Of a DNA stretch of 64,000 bases, positions 37,901 through 49,900 are shown piece after piece. The position numbers and the translations under genes were made by a program. Numbering within the stretch: position 1 is the stretch's first letter; each line of letters opens with the position of its first letter. The DNA comes from Paragonimus westermani (lineage: Eukaryota; Platyhelminthes; Trematoda; Plagiorchiida; Troglotrematidae). The notes below the pieces were generated by a model that had not been told where the DNA came from, made no database searches, and saw only the letters and a list, made by a program, of their open reading frames with translations. The DNA lies in the NCBI GenBank assembly GCA_008508345.1, contig QNGE01003080.1:1-64000 (forward strand), read 5' to 3'.

Positions 37901-40900
37901 TCTGAATGTATCTCGCATCGAAAAACACATCATCAAGCAATACGGTCCTATAAGAGGCTCTACGCGACCCCTCATTTCAACCGTTTCATCACCCTGCTCC
38001 CACACAGATGTCAGCAGCCGGAACATCCAAAGAAGAAACCAACTTTGCATGGTATGAGGCCCTGTACGGTACACACGTTGGTGTCTGTTTACAGCGTTCC
38101 ACAACGACAGCCACGCCACACATCTGGTTTCGGAACCCAACCAGGATTATCTCTCGCTTCTACATCAGAATGATACAACATAGGGCTGGTCTGTTGCCCA
38201 CGAAAATCCGTCGCTCACGTGGTCTTCCAAAATCACCAAAGGAGTAGCATGCCGATGTCGTAACAGTCATGAAAGTTTGTCTCACATTCTTCAGTTGTGC
38301 TCTCCTACCCATTCTGGCAGATACGAACGATACAACATTGTAGCTGTAATAATAATCCGTAAAAGTTGATAAACAAGAAACTCTCAATGGTTACACAACT
38401 CCATATCTTTACAATCAACTCACTTTTTAAACCTGACATCTGTACCTTCAAAAGCGGTACAAGCTTTATTGCCGACGTGGCTATTTGTGACCCACGAAAC
38501 TGTTCAATTCACTTCTGTCTTCCTACTTTCCTGGAACCGTCCTTTCTCCCAAATATCTCAGTGTCTCATTGTAGTCAATAAAAGAGGTTTCATACACGCA
38601 TCATCCCACTAATTCCTTCAACAGATGGGCCTCTCAAAATGTGATATCTCAGACATTCGCTTAACGTCTGTCTTAGCTTCCCTGAAAATATTCGATTCAT
38701 GTATGAGTGATGCCTAGTGTACCTGTGACGCAACTACATGCGGGTTTCAATAAAGGTTTACTTCTGATACGCCGACGTATATATGCACCATGTAATGAAC
38801 TAATCACGACATCGAAAAATGCGTCTCATTTACGCAAGGACATTATACCCCATCACAACGGATCGTGTAAATCCAGAATATGAAGGATGTATGTCTTCCG
38901 TTTGAAATAAATCGTTAATGTTACTCCGAGGAAAGTCACATGATTTGCAAGTGCATCAAAGGAACGAATTGCGTTAGAACACTGTTGGTAGGTTGTTCGT
39001 TGACGTGTTGAGCTACAGGAAGCATGCGTTAGATCAACTAGCCACAACGGCAAGACCATTCCACTGGACGAGGGAGGAGGATATTTCTGAATGTTGGATT
39101 TCAAAGACGATAGGAAGCATGGATCTGCGGGAATGGGCATAAGGTTCCCATAAAGGAATGAAAAATTGTGAAAGCATTGCACCCTGGAGAACATTCGAAC
39201 TTCTCATTAGTGGGAACAACCGTGGTCATTTAAGTGAGCAGACTGGAAGCGATTCGATAAGTAATCACTTATGAGAGATGGTTGAATTGCATACTTCTTG
39301 AGAAAACAGAACAGAATCTCTCTTGACGCAGTTAAAAGCGTTGCTGTAGTCCGGGAAGTGGAAATGAACTGCATTACGCTTGCCATTGTAGGGTGACGAA
39401 ATTGGATGAACAGGACAGAACAGTGCGTTAACACTGGACGAGGATTGAAGATATACAAGCTGAAGTGGGTCAGCGTAATTATTCTGCAGTATTCGGCGTT
39501 CAAAGGGAAGCTTCTCAATAACTTCCAAGGCAAACAGTTGAAATTTGGTTATGCCTTCGGCAACGGACGTCAAAAAAAAATAAATAACCAACATTGAACA
39601 GGATGATCAGGAACAAGAAACAAGTCAATCTATTGTTGAAAGCTTTCCTCTTAGTCTGTTGAAGTTTCCTGGAAGACGCTGTTGTCGCTCTGATTTGTAG
39701 TTAGAGCAAGTTCAATGCCACTAATTGAGCCTTATTTTAGGCAGTAGGATAAAGCCTGTCAACTGCCTGGTTCGAATTACTCAGTGGGAACCGCTCGCTA
39801 ACAAAAATACGGTAGGTCGGTTACAAAAGCCAGAACAAGATGGACTCCCATTCTGGTAGGGAAAATAATATTTCGTAGACCGAACGTCGTAAGAAAGTTT
39901 ATGGTAAAATCCATTAAAATCACCTGAAGCTACCCAAAGGAGAGTTTAGATCTTTAAAAACAGCATTGGAAATGTCGTTGGAAAATACTTCTATCCCTGA
40001 ATTGGCACACGTTGGAAAAGAGAAGTTTCGGCCAAATTCACTCAACTACTTGGGCTTGTATTCCACCGTGATACGGAATGTTTTTTCATGTAGGTGATGA
40101 TGCCTTCATAACAGTTTTGATAACAGAGCGAGCAGTGATCAGTTTGATCGTCGCCATCCTCTCTATCTGAATACATCCAGACCTCATGTAACATTACTAT
40201 TTCCAAATGTTCTTATTCCCCACGCCAATGACTGTTTGTTAGGTCTACCACCGTGCCAAACAACGACTAAGTAGTTCCATTATCTACAACGAGAGTACAC
40301 GTTCTCGTTATACTTTGCTCCCTAAGTGTTATTTTCCATCCCGCACGATGCTTTCTAGCTATCTCATCAAGTTCTTTCTCCATGGATTCTAACGTTTATT
40401 TGTCATCATGACCCAAGAGAGTGTTGTCAATGTATGTAATCAGAAACACGTAACGTCTTCAAGTTATCCTGTGAGTATTGAGGCATTTTGATATTCACAC
40501 AATGTGGCTAACTGAAACAATTATTTACAATTTCCTTTGCTAGCCTGCTGAAGACTGGATCTGCAAAATGTTCTAGAATGGAGTTAACAAAACTATGGGC
40601 TTTGAAAGCCTCGTCAACTTGCTTACTCTTAATTGAAACCAACTGATAAACGGAACTTTAAATGTTTATGAACATTTGACTTATACACAATCTGTGTGCA
40701 ATTGCTCCCTGATCGTTTGAGTCTCCTCTTTTCGGTCTGTATCAACCAACTATAATCCATGTCCTCGTGAATGCACACTACCAAACATTCCAAGTTTGTA
40801 ATCCACACCAAGTTCCTTAGGTAAACCTACGCCTGACCTAACACTGTCTCATTTACCCCACAGGCTCGCTGATAACCGTCGACGTAATCGCTATCTTGAT

Positions 40901-43900
40901 GTGCCTTGTCTGGATGCGACTGCAGTGGAACTGTCGGACGGTACCTATCTGCATGCAAATTGGGTACATGGTTATCGGAGTCCGCGCGCATACATTCTGG
41001 CGCAAGGTAAGCTCGCGTTTATGTTCCACACTGTCCGATATTATGTTACTGCTAATTGAACTGCTTGATTGCTTCAAAGCACCTTACTTTCGGTTCCCTG
41101 ATGTACTCGGCAGTTGCTCTCTCATACAGTACTGATGTACGTTCATTTACCTTGGTCTGTTTCACTCGAAGATATAATTTGTCACTCTACATAACTCAGT
41201 GCCCAGTGGAGAATATTCCCAGACATATAGTGGTTGCCAGCTGTCGTAATCGTCGTGTATTGATAATATTGAAGCGAGGTGACGAACGCCATACACAAGC
41301 CCTACCCTTATATGATTGCTTGGACAACCGATAACAATGATTTGAACATCATCATATAAAAACAAGTCAATTAACTAATGGACGCTTTCAAGTTGGACGC
41401 TACTCACAGTTGATCGTAGCTGTCGCATTCCCCTAGACTTTCCAGTCAACCCCTTTCGTAAAGTAGCACTATACTCGAGTTTCACTTCGGTTAGAGTCCA
41501 TCAGTATTGCATATCCTTGCCGCGGCCTGAACTAGGACTCCAGTCACGCTCTCATGATGTCGCTGTGCCGCCAGCAATGATCTGCATTGAAGAAGACTGA
41601 CCTAGTCCCGGGGCATGCTGGTCCCTGAATTCCACTTCATTATCCAACGTAAACTGTGTATAACCACTGCAATCTCAGAGGCTGTTTTCACTTTGAAGCC
41701 TCAAAGCACATTCCGGAAATGACTATCCTCGAAAGGGATACTGTTCAGCGTTGTGTGAGATTTGAGGCTTATCAAAAAACGATGCTTTATTGTCGGCTTA
41801 GTTAAGCTCTTATACGAGGAGTCCAAGTCAGCATCTTGTGCGTGTAACCCTTCACTAGTTGGCCTATGACCATAATGGGGAAAGTAGAAGGTTTTGACGC
41901 ACGTTGCTCCTGGCACCAGACTTGCTGGGTCGTTCCCCATGAACCTTGACGTGAGCTGAAGCGTGGGAACAGAGTACTGGTAGTGTGTGCATGTATTTTT
42001 TGTGTGCTCTCCCTACGCTTAAACGACTTCAAAAATGCAGAACCTTAAACTAAGTCAGGCCGAAGATAACAAGTATTTATTGTTCAGTGGGCGGAGATCC
42101 ATTTGAACTGTATATCCTCTTTCTTGAACAAGATGCATGAGCGGGCGCTTCGCACCTTCAAGATTGAGGCACTCCCACTCCTATCTCCTTTACTGCAGGC
42201 AATTCGTTTGAGGCTGTAGACACTTTCACATACTTGGGTAATACCATTTCATCGGCTCGTAGTGTTGCTGATGAGTTAGCGAGCATAGTAAGGGCACGCG
42301 TTGTCTTTGCTAATCTGCGTCGTCTACGGTGTCGAAATGACGTTCAGCTGTCGGCGAAAGAAGGAGTACATAAGGCTCGTATAGTTTCTTGAATACAACA
42401 GTGAGACGACCAAGATCTCCTGAGTGACATTTCGTACATTCTGATTACACATAAACATCTGACTAATTTTAAACGAGTCAAAATTTCATGGAGCGGGAGT
42501 CATGGCTTAGGGGATTAAACAGATAGACATTAAAAATCAAAATTGCGAGAAAACCAACTATCAAGGTAACCGCAATGTCGCCACAACTTGTTCTTGAACA
42601 CACAGGGGGGAGTAGGACGTTTCATAACCAACGCCTCAGTAAACTGGACTATGTGTTTTGCGGTTGTTCTTAAAACTCGTCGAGAATTCATCAGGAATTT
42701 TGACTCTGTGTCCTGTTTGGATTATGTGCCTTGCAATCGGTGATGCTGGGCGCCATCCGTCAGCATCTATACAGGCGCTTGATGTTTCTAATTGAGTTTC
42801 CACCACTTTGGGAACTGTGACAGACGTAACCGAAATCCAGCAGCTGTTAGACGCCTCCTCGTCATTGTTGACGTTCCGTTTTGCTCTATGGTTCGGAGGT
42901 GTAGCCTGTTTCCATGTGGGTATAAGCAGACTTGCTGTGTTTGACCATCGATGTCTCCTCCAGTTAGTCCACATTAAGTGGGCTGATCGCGTAAACAGCA
43001 CGGTCGTTCACCAGCTGCACAGCCAATTGTTCGACTAATCGCGTTGCACAGCCTGTGATGATTGAGTCACGTACTCCGTCTGCCACATGGGCGTTTATTG
43101 TACCGGGCATCAAATACTGGGACCATCAACAGTTGGGCAAAACCGTGTGGTGGTCAGGCTATAAAGTAGTCACGAAATATGAAGACCTTGACTGCTTCAT
43201 TGAGGAAAGTGGGCAGGCATCGCCTACCTGGCTGGGGTCCTTGTGCTCACTCGAATCGTTTGTTAGAAACGCTGTGCGACAGGACGGTGCACCGCCGTCA
43301 ATGGAGTATCTGCATCCACACGATTTCTAGTTCTTCCACTTAGTCTTCAATAATTTTAACCNGACCTTGACTGCTTCATTGAGGAAAGTGGGCAGGCATC
43401 GCCTACCTGGCTGGGGTCCTTGTGCTCACTCGAATCGTTTGTTAGAAACGCTGTGCGACAGGACGGTGCACCGCCGTCAATGGAGTATCTGCATCCACAC
43501 GATTTCTAGTTCTTCCACTTAGTCTTCAATAATTTTAACCCTCATTAGTAACGTTCTCTTCTAGGATATTCCACGTCACCGTTGAGGTGAGGAGTGATCT
43601 GAGCCACAGTACCTTCTGGTGAGGCTCATGACTGTTACGAAGATGATGGTACTATGTCCTTTCTAGTTATATTGTCACTCCCCTAGCCGCACTGTCGATG
43701 TCATGAAGTAAATAGCGGTTGTAACCTCGAAAGTTCTCGTGCATTTCAGGTATCCATTTCACTCTTATCTGGTGGATCTGTTTTTAGCCAAGCGTTGCTT
43801 GAAGGGCCTCTCTCTATGGGCATTTGTAAACCACGTATTACCTTTCTACGACTTGCGTGTTTCGCATGTTCGTTGTTGTTGGGTCCACTAGTCTATGTGT

Positions 43901-46900
43901 GATAATCATACCGGTTGTTTGTGTAGTTTCTGGAAGCCCCGCGTGTCTACAAATGGTTCCCATCGGATGTCATCCCCTCAATATCCAACGCCTAGCTGAC
44001 ACACTGTGCGTATTGTCACGGCTTGTCTGATTTGACCTGTGGACTGTTAGTCACTTATCAGCAGAGTTACCGTAGGTTTAACCAAATTCTGACTAGCAAA
44101 CTCACCTCGGACAACAAACACTCGATATTAAATAATACGTGCAGATTCGGTCGTTTCCGTGACAATCATGCAGAAAATTGCACGGTGAAATTTGGTCATA
44201 GTTTGAATACATTAGCATCTTTGTCACCGCTATATTGAGTAGCATCTGTGAACAGTGTGGTTCATCTCAAAGTCACGGATCTTGACCTAATTTTTAATCG
44301 TTGGTAGTTTTGGTGAAAAAGATGCTTAAAATCGGTTTCTAATACACCCAATCTAACAGTCGTACGCTGGCTTTTTTAAACGTTGTTCAACATGCGACCA
44401 CCTATCCATGGTTTTTCGAGACAAGCACCGAATAATCCTTGCGTTGTTCGTGTGAACGGTCTGCATGATTTAGACTGACTGACACAACGGTGGACGATTG
44501 CTATCTTATCTTTAACGGTATTTTTGAGAAGCGGAATTTGAGGGACACGCTTCTGTTCACTACTTGCCTCCAAATGGTCTAAGGCTAACTCTCAGAAACG
44601 CTCAGCAAGTTTTGTTGACGTGTACACGTTTTTTTTACAGCGTTGCTGTCTATACGTAGTTTTCCATTCATTCATTTTGCTCAAGGTCCTCTGGACTGTA
44701 CCCGACGCGATTTTTGGATGGCCGTCTGGGAACATCGGGTTCCCGTCATCGTCATGTTGACCAAGTAGGTCTCCTGTGTCTTAGTGGTTTTGGCTTTTTT
44801 TCTGCCCGCGTTCCTGTTTCACCCCAACGTATTTTGCTCAACGGAGTCCACAACTTTGTTATGGAGACATTTCGGAAGCTTTGTAATGCTTGTTGATGCC
44901 TACCGTCGAACCGACACTCCATGGCCATTGTCATCTTTGCTTGGACTCAGCAGGCAGATAGGGGATCAGACTGATTATCTTTCATGTTACGGGTCAGTGC
45001 TCGTATCCCTTCGGTCACCCCTTCTATGAGCATCGCTTGTTACGGGGGAATTTGTATGCGCTTGAGCCTTTATGCATACAATAGTCCCTCCGCTAAGGAA
45101 CCACCTGTACGGCATGCTCTTTTTAGGCTTTCTACTGAGCTCCTGTGTGGCCATTTTTTCAGTTTCCCAATCCCTCTACTTCCAAAGACGACAGTATGTG
45201 CAAAACAATTGGAGAATTGCCGTTTTTGACCATACTTTCGTCCGTTGTCAATCTATAATTCTCATTTTTGGCAACAACAAAAACATGTAGTCAGAACACG
45301 ATGCTTGTTTTAATGGATTTCACTTTCTAGACAAAAATCAACAAAGGACTCTGAGAAAACAGAAGTGTGTGTGAATCAAATATAGAGTAACTATACGCTG
45401 TTCAGAGCTTACAATCAAAACGATGTGAAAACATGCGCTCTACACTAATCATCTACAGTAGTTTCATCTACCGGTACAATGACCCACACTGATTATAACA
45501 TTGTGCACAACGTTTGACGGCGGAGTACACATACAGAGAGAGAGAGAGAGTTTCACCCTCACTTGCCTGTTTACGTCATTGCAAACGAGATGCCACCGGT
45601 TTACTCTAACATGACCGGTACGCGATCCTGATTGAGTGTAGTTTTGTGTACTTAGTTTGATTTTGAACATCGTTCGGATAAATGGATATAATTGCCAAAT
45701 CAACTTATACATCTGTAAATTGAACATCACTCACAATTGATCGCACTTGTTCCAGTGTACAGCAGTCTGTGCCCGTTAAGCTGTGTTTGTAGGTGCATGC
45801 CTATCCTGGTGCTCATACGATCCACTAAGTTTTTGTTGCTTTCAATAAGTGCCTATTCGACGGGTAGAACGTGAGAGGTCATTTATCAAGTAAGATGTGA
45901 CCAGTGAAACCAGTTTTTCAGAAAACCAAAATGCACTTCTGACTGCGCAAGTGCTAACGGTTTGCATACAGTATGGAAAAATATTCTTATGCTTAAACGG
46001 AAGAGGTCGATTACTGAATTTATGTCAGCGTGGGCAATCCTCTAAATATATCGTTAAGCCTTTGGGCTAATAAGATTCACGTTTGAATACTCTTAAGTGA
46101 AACGCAAATGTTGACGGATTGCGGATAGGTAACAGAAGAATGGCCGTAATTACTCAACGACTGTATTTGTTTAGAAATGTTAACTAAAGAGTGGTTTCTG
46201 CAAACATGTTCTAAGAATTTACCAGTCTCCGTTCTAAGCGATTGTTAAGTGCGTTTAAAGTGAACGATAGAAGATTATTAGTTATGTTACGATAAATCAG
46301 CCTTCTACCGTGTACGTGTAGACAACCCAGATGCCTTAAAGGATTACATCGGTACTAAAATGACCGAGAAACACAGACGACTAGTTATATTTCCTAACAT
46401 TGACTACGGTCTTTTTTACTGTAAATAAGTGATTTGTGCTGCTTCGCCCTAACCACAGGACTCGTTCACCTCTGTCAGTCTTCAGCGTGAAATTAATATT
46501 CCGACTTCTAAATACAGCATCGAAATGGAAATTATTGAGTGTCAGAATACTTCACTTTCTAGAAGTGGCTTATCAAACAGACCCCTCACGTATGACTTGA
46601 CTTCTCACACTGGAATGTGTGAACGGATCCTAGAAAGTGTAGTGAATGTGACCAGCCGCTATGTCCTTTTTGTGGATTTTATTAAGACATTTGATTCCCT
46701 GAGTCGTGCGGTACTTTAGGCGGTGCTAGGTAAGTTTGTCGACTAAATGAGAGTATGAAGTGTAAACATGAAATCAAAGGTGCAGTTACGTGGGTTGATC
46801 CCCTGGTGATTTCATTGTTGCTGATTTGCCTCTTATGACAGATCATTTTTAGTTCGTATCAATTGATCTACATGAAACAGGTCGCCATTGCATGAATGGA

Positions 46901-49900
46901 ATAACCATTTCTTTATGTCTGCCGTTAAAACTGTCGGATTAGCTGAATGCTCCATATAAAAAAAAGTAAGTCCAGTTGTGGGAATATAGCAACCTTCTTT
47001 ATTGGCCACTGATTTTAGTCATCCGTTTTCTACCCTTGGTATTGACCCTTGAGCTGGATGAGGTCATTTTGCGAGTACAGTGCTTGGTCAGTGACAGGAA
47101 AACGCAACACCCGTAGCCATAATCAAATGTAGGTGAGATTCAGCGAATTGAACGAAAAATCACCCCTCATTTATGGTTCGATTTCTTATCAACACTAGAT
47201 CTTTTATGAGATGATGTTGATGATGATGAGCCGGAAGGGGAGGAGGCGGAAGGCCACCCGAGGTGATTGAAACGTGGAGTATCACAACTTGCTCGTAACG
47301 TTGTGTTATTCATTAGCGTGAACTACTGATGCTTAACTGCCACACAATCACGAAGTAGAAAACAAATCAAATCCTTTCCAGGAAGAGAGAAGGAACAAAG
47401 AATGGGACGGGAACGGACCTGACCATTAGAAACTAGCTAAGTCTATATTCAAACATTCAACATCAAGGTGCCTACACTTTGAAAACAAACAAACAAACTG
47501 TATGTGAAAGTTAGGCGTCATCAGCAAGACAACTTCCTTACAGCTCTCGCTGCCCCACGTCATTAAATGCACTCAACTCACAGACAACTTGGCCGAACAA
47601 CGGCAACATTCACGCCACTTAGGTTAACCGCCATCTCACCTAACGTCTCCAGCCACTGACTCCGTGAGTCGCGAGTGCCCCAGCCCCGAAGACGAACCCG
47701 ATCTACAGTGGCCAACTCCTTCGTGAACGATTTCATTTGTCTACGCCAGGACTTCATCTGTCCACCTCGCATCTTACGTCAGTCGGCCGCAGCGTCGGCA
47801 GAGTGTTAGGTGCGGCAACCGACTAGGTGGCATCCTTAATACATAACCGAACCATCTAAGCCTGTACAGTCGTAGAAATTGAACAAAAGAACTCATTTGA
47901 CAATCAATGTCAAACATCCGCTTCTTAACCTCCTCGTTGCTTACTCGCTGGTGCCACTCGACACGAGCGATTGAATGCAGACGTCAGTGGTCAAATATCT
48001 GAAGGTGGTTCACGTCCTCTACCTTAAGCGGTTAAGTTTCGCTGCCGTAAAGTAACACGGCCCTCACTGTTGTCTCATATACACGACCTTTAAGCTTCAG
48101 AGAGATACCTCTCTGTCACCATAGATGTATCAAATCAACGACCATCACCCTAGCCTTAGAGATATGCATTTCTACTTCATTCCCTACACCTCCGCCGTTC
48201 CCGCTGATGCAACCTCCCAGGTTTACAAACCGATCAACAACCTCCATGTATGGGATTACCGAAAACATGAACGCGTGTAAATAGTTCGCAAGTTTGGGGC
48301 CCTAATTCTCGTATTGTGTCACAAGTGATATAGTTTCATGTTCAGCAACATTTTTAACGTGCTTCTGTTTTATTTTGCTGGTCGTAGAATTGTCGAAGGT
48401 CAGCGGGTCAAATGTGCTCCATACTGGCCTTCACGGAGCCGTTTGTACTCCAACACTTCCTCCTCTTGTCTTCGTTCGAGCGACTCTTCTCATCTCCTAG
48501 TCATGGGAAACTCGGGCCACGATCTGTGGTCTGCTGATTCGCAGGAAGACAGTAGTAGTTCGGCCTACTACGGTGAGTTTCAGGTGACCAACATCGGTGA
48601 GACTGTGGAGGCGGACGGATTGTATCGACGTACGCGGTTAAGCATCCGAAGACGTAGTTCCATTCACTCTGCTGATCGGCGGTCGACCAAACGATCGGAT
48701 TGCTCCCCAAATGTATGCACCGATTCGGCTGTGTATGGTGGTCAGTTATGCCTGTTGCGCTACTGAATTCGTATGTAGGTTTTCTCCACACACTTTTCTC
48801 TCTAAAAATGACTGCTCAGCCTATAAGTCACATTTTAACCATAATTCACTACCCTTGAGTTAGGGCATTCTGTTCTCCATAATAAGTTTCACCGCTGGTG
48901 GAGGTTGCTTAGGGGTGACTACTGTGCTTTCTAAGTTTACGTTAACAGGCGCACATCCTAATCACCCCAACTATTCCAATCTAGGCTTGAGCAGCCTAAC
49001 AATATCCGGCTCCAATGTCTGACCTGCACTTTTTCGCCTCGTAACTTAGCCTATTGTGATTGCTGAATAACAGCGTGTTGAAATGACTAAAAACGAATAA
49101 TACAAACTAAAGGTTTTTAGAAATGACTAAGTTGCGACGGGGAAAACCTTTAGCGCGTCACATGGCATCAAACCCTCCGTGCTAATCTCAAAACTCTATT
49201 TGTAACTGTGTCCTTCATACTGTTTATGTAGCAAGCAGCACATTGTTTCCAAAATCCGTCTGTCTTGTTCCGTATCTTATCTCATGATTGTCTATCTTCT
49301 TCCTTGCAGCCAACTTTATCAGTCGAACTACCTGAACAATCGTTCGTCGTAGATCACTTGTTCTATCTCGGTTGGCCAGATTTCGATGTTCCATCCGATT
49401 CGGACGGGTTCCTAGCATTCTTATCCGAAGCCCGACAGCTGCATCAGGCCCGATGCGACGAGCTAGGAGCAGCGTTATGTACCAAGATCGAATCACATGC
49501 CGAGCATCAAGTACCCCAGAATTTCCCGCTGCTGATTCACTGCAGTGCTGGAATCGGTCGAACAGGTTGGTCTCGTTTCACTGCCCTTCATTTGTCGTGC
49601 TATTTCGTACTCCTTCTATCAGTGTGCTTTTTGGGGAAAAGTGTAACAACATTCAAATAAAATTCGATAGCCCTGATGGCCTTCGCAAACATGCTTCACC
49701 TTTGTGGCTGGTAGAGCGTTTTATCTGACCATTGAAGGACAAGTTTATATGAAGATAGTGCACTTGATTCTGCCGAAAGCTATTAATGGTGTGCTGGGGA
49801 CGCCAACGGGTTCCTGTTTTTTACGCAGCAAAAGCTTCAGGACGCAACCTATATGTGATATTCTAACTGTTGCGGTAGTTTTAAACTTCGCTAAAATAAT

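Larger units (their letters stand above)
37106..40863 (+). other. PTPN9 intron (3.8 kb) with two LINE relics
   Basis: Bounded by gtgagt and ccccacag. It contains an R2-like fragment on the sense strand and a CR1/L2-like RT on the antisense strand. The rest (37.1-37.7 and 39.6-40.86 kb) holds nothing I can name. [16 protein letters not shown] string on the minus strand near 40.55 kb may belong to the antisense element. Confidence 0.75.
41007..44685 (+). other. PTPN9 intron (3.7 kb) with nested retroelements
   Basis: Bounded by gtaagc and gctcaag. It contains a family B LINE (42.19-43.54 kb) interrupted by a Penelope-like C-terminus, and an assembly ambiguity at 43,362. The stretches 41.0-42.1 and 43.55-44.68 kb show no recognisable gene. 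Minus-strand open frames at 41701-42032 encode Gln/Trp-rich peptides with no known domain and may be another repeat. Confidence 0.75.
44765..48387 (+). other. PTPN9 intron (3.6 kb)
   Basis: Bounded by gtaggt and gtcgtag. It contains an (AG)n run at 45533-45550, a LINE RT scrap at about 46.52-46.74 kb, a hammerhead-like repeat copy at 47.24-47.31 kb and an antisense family A LINE 3' end at 47.32-48.26 kb. The first 1.7 kb shows nothing else. Confidence 0.75.

Noticed and set aside
43055..43330. 91-codon ORF at the tandem duplication as a gene
   Set aside because: It is an out-of-frame reading of the LINE C-terminus; the other frame gives MKTLT...RLPGWG.
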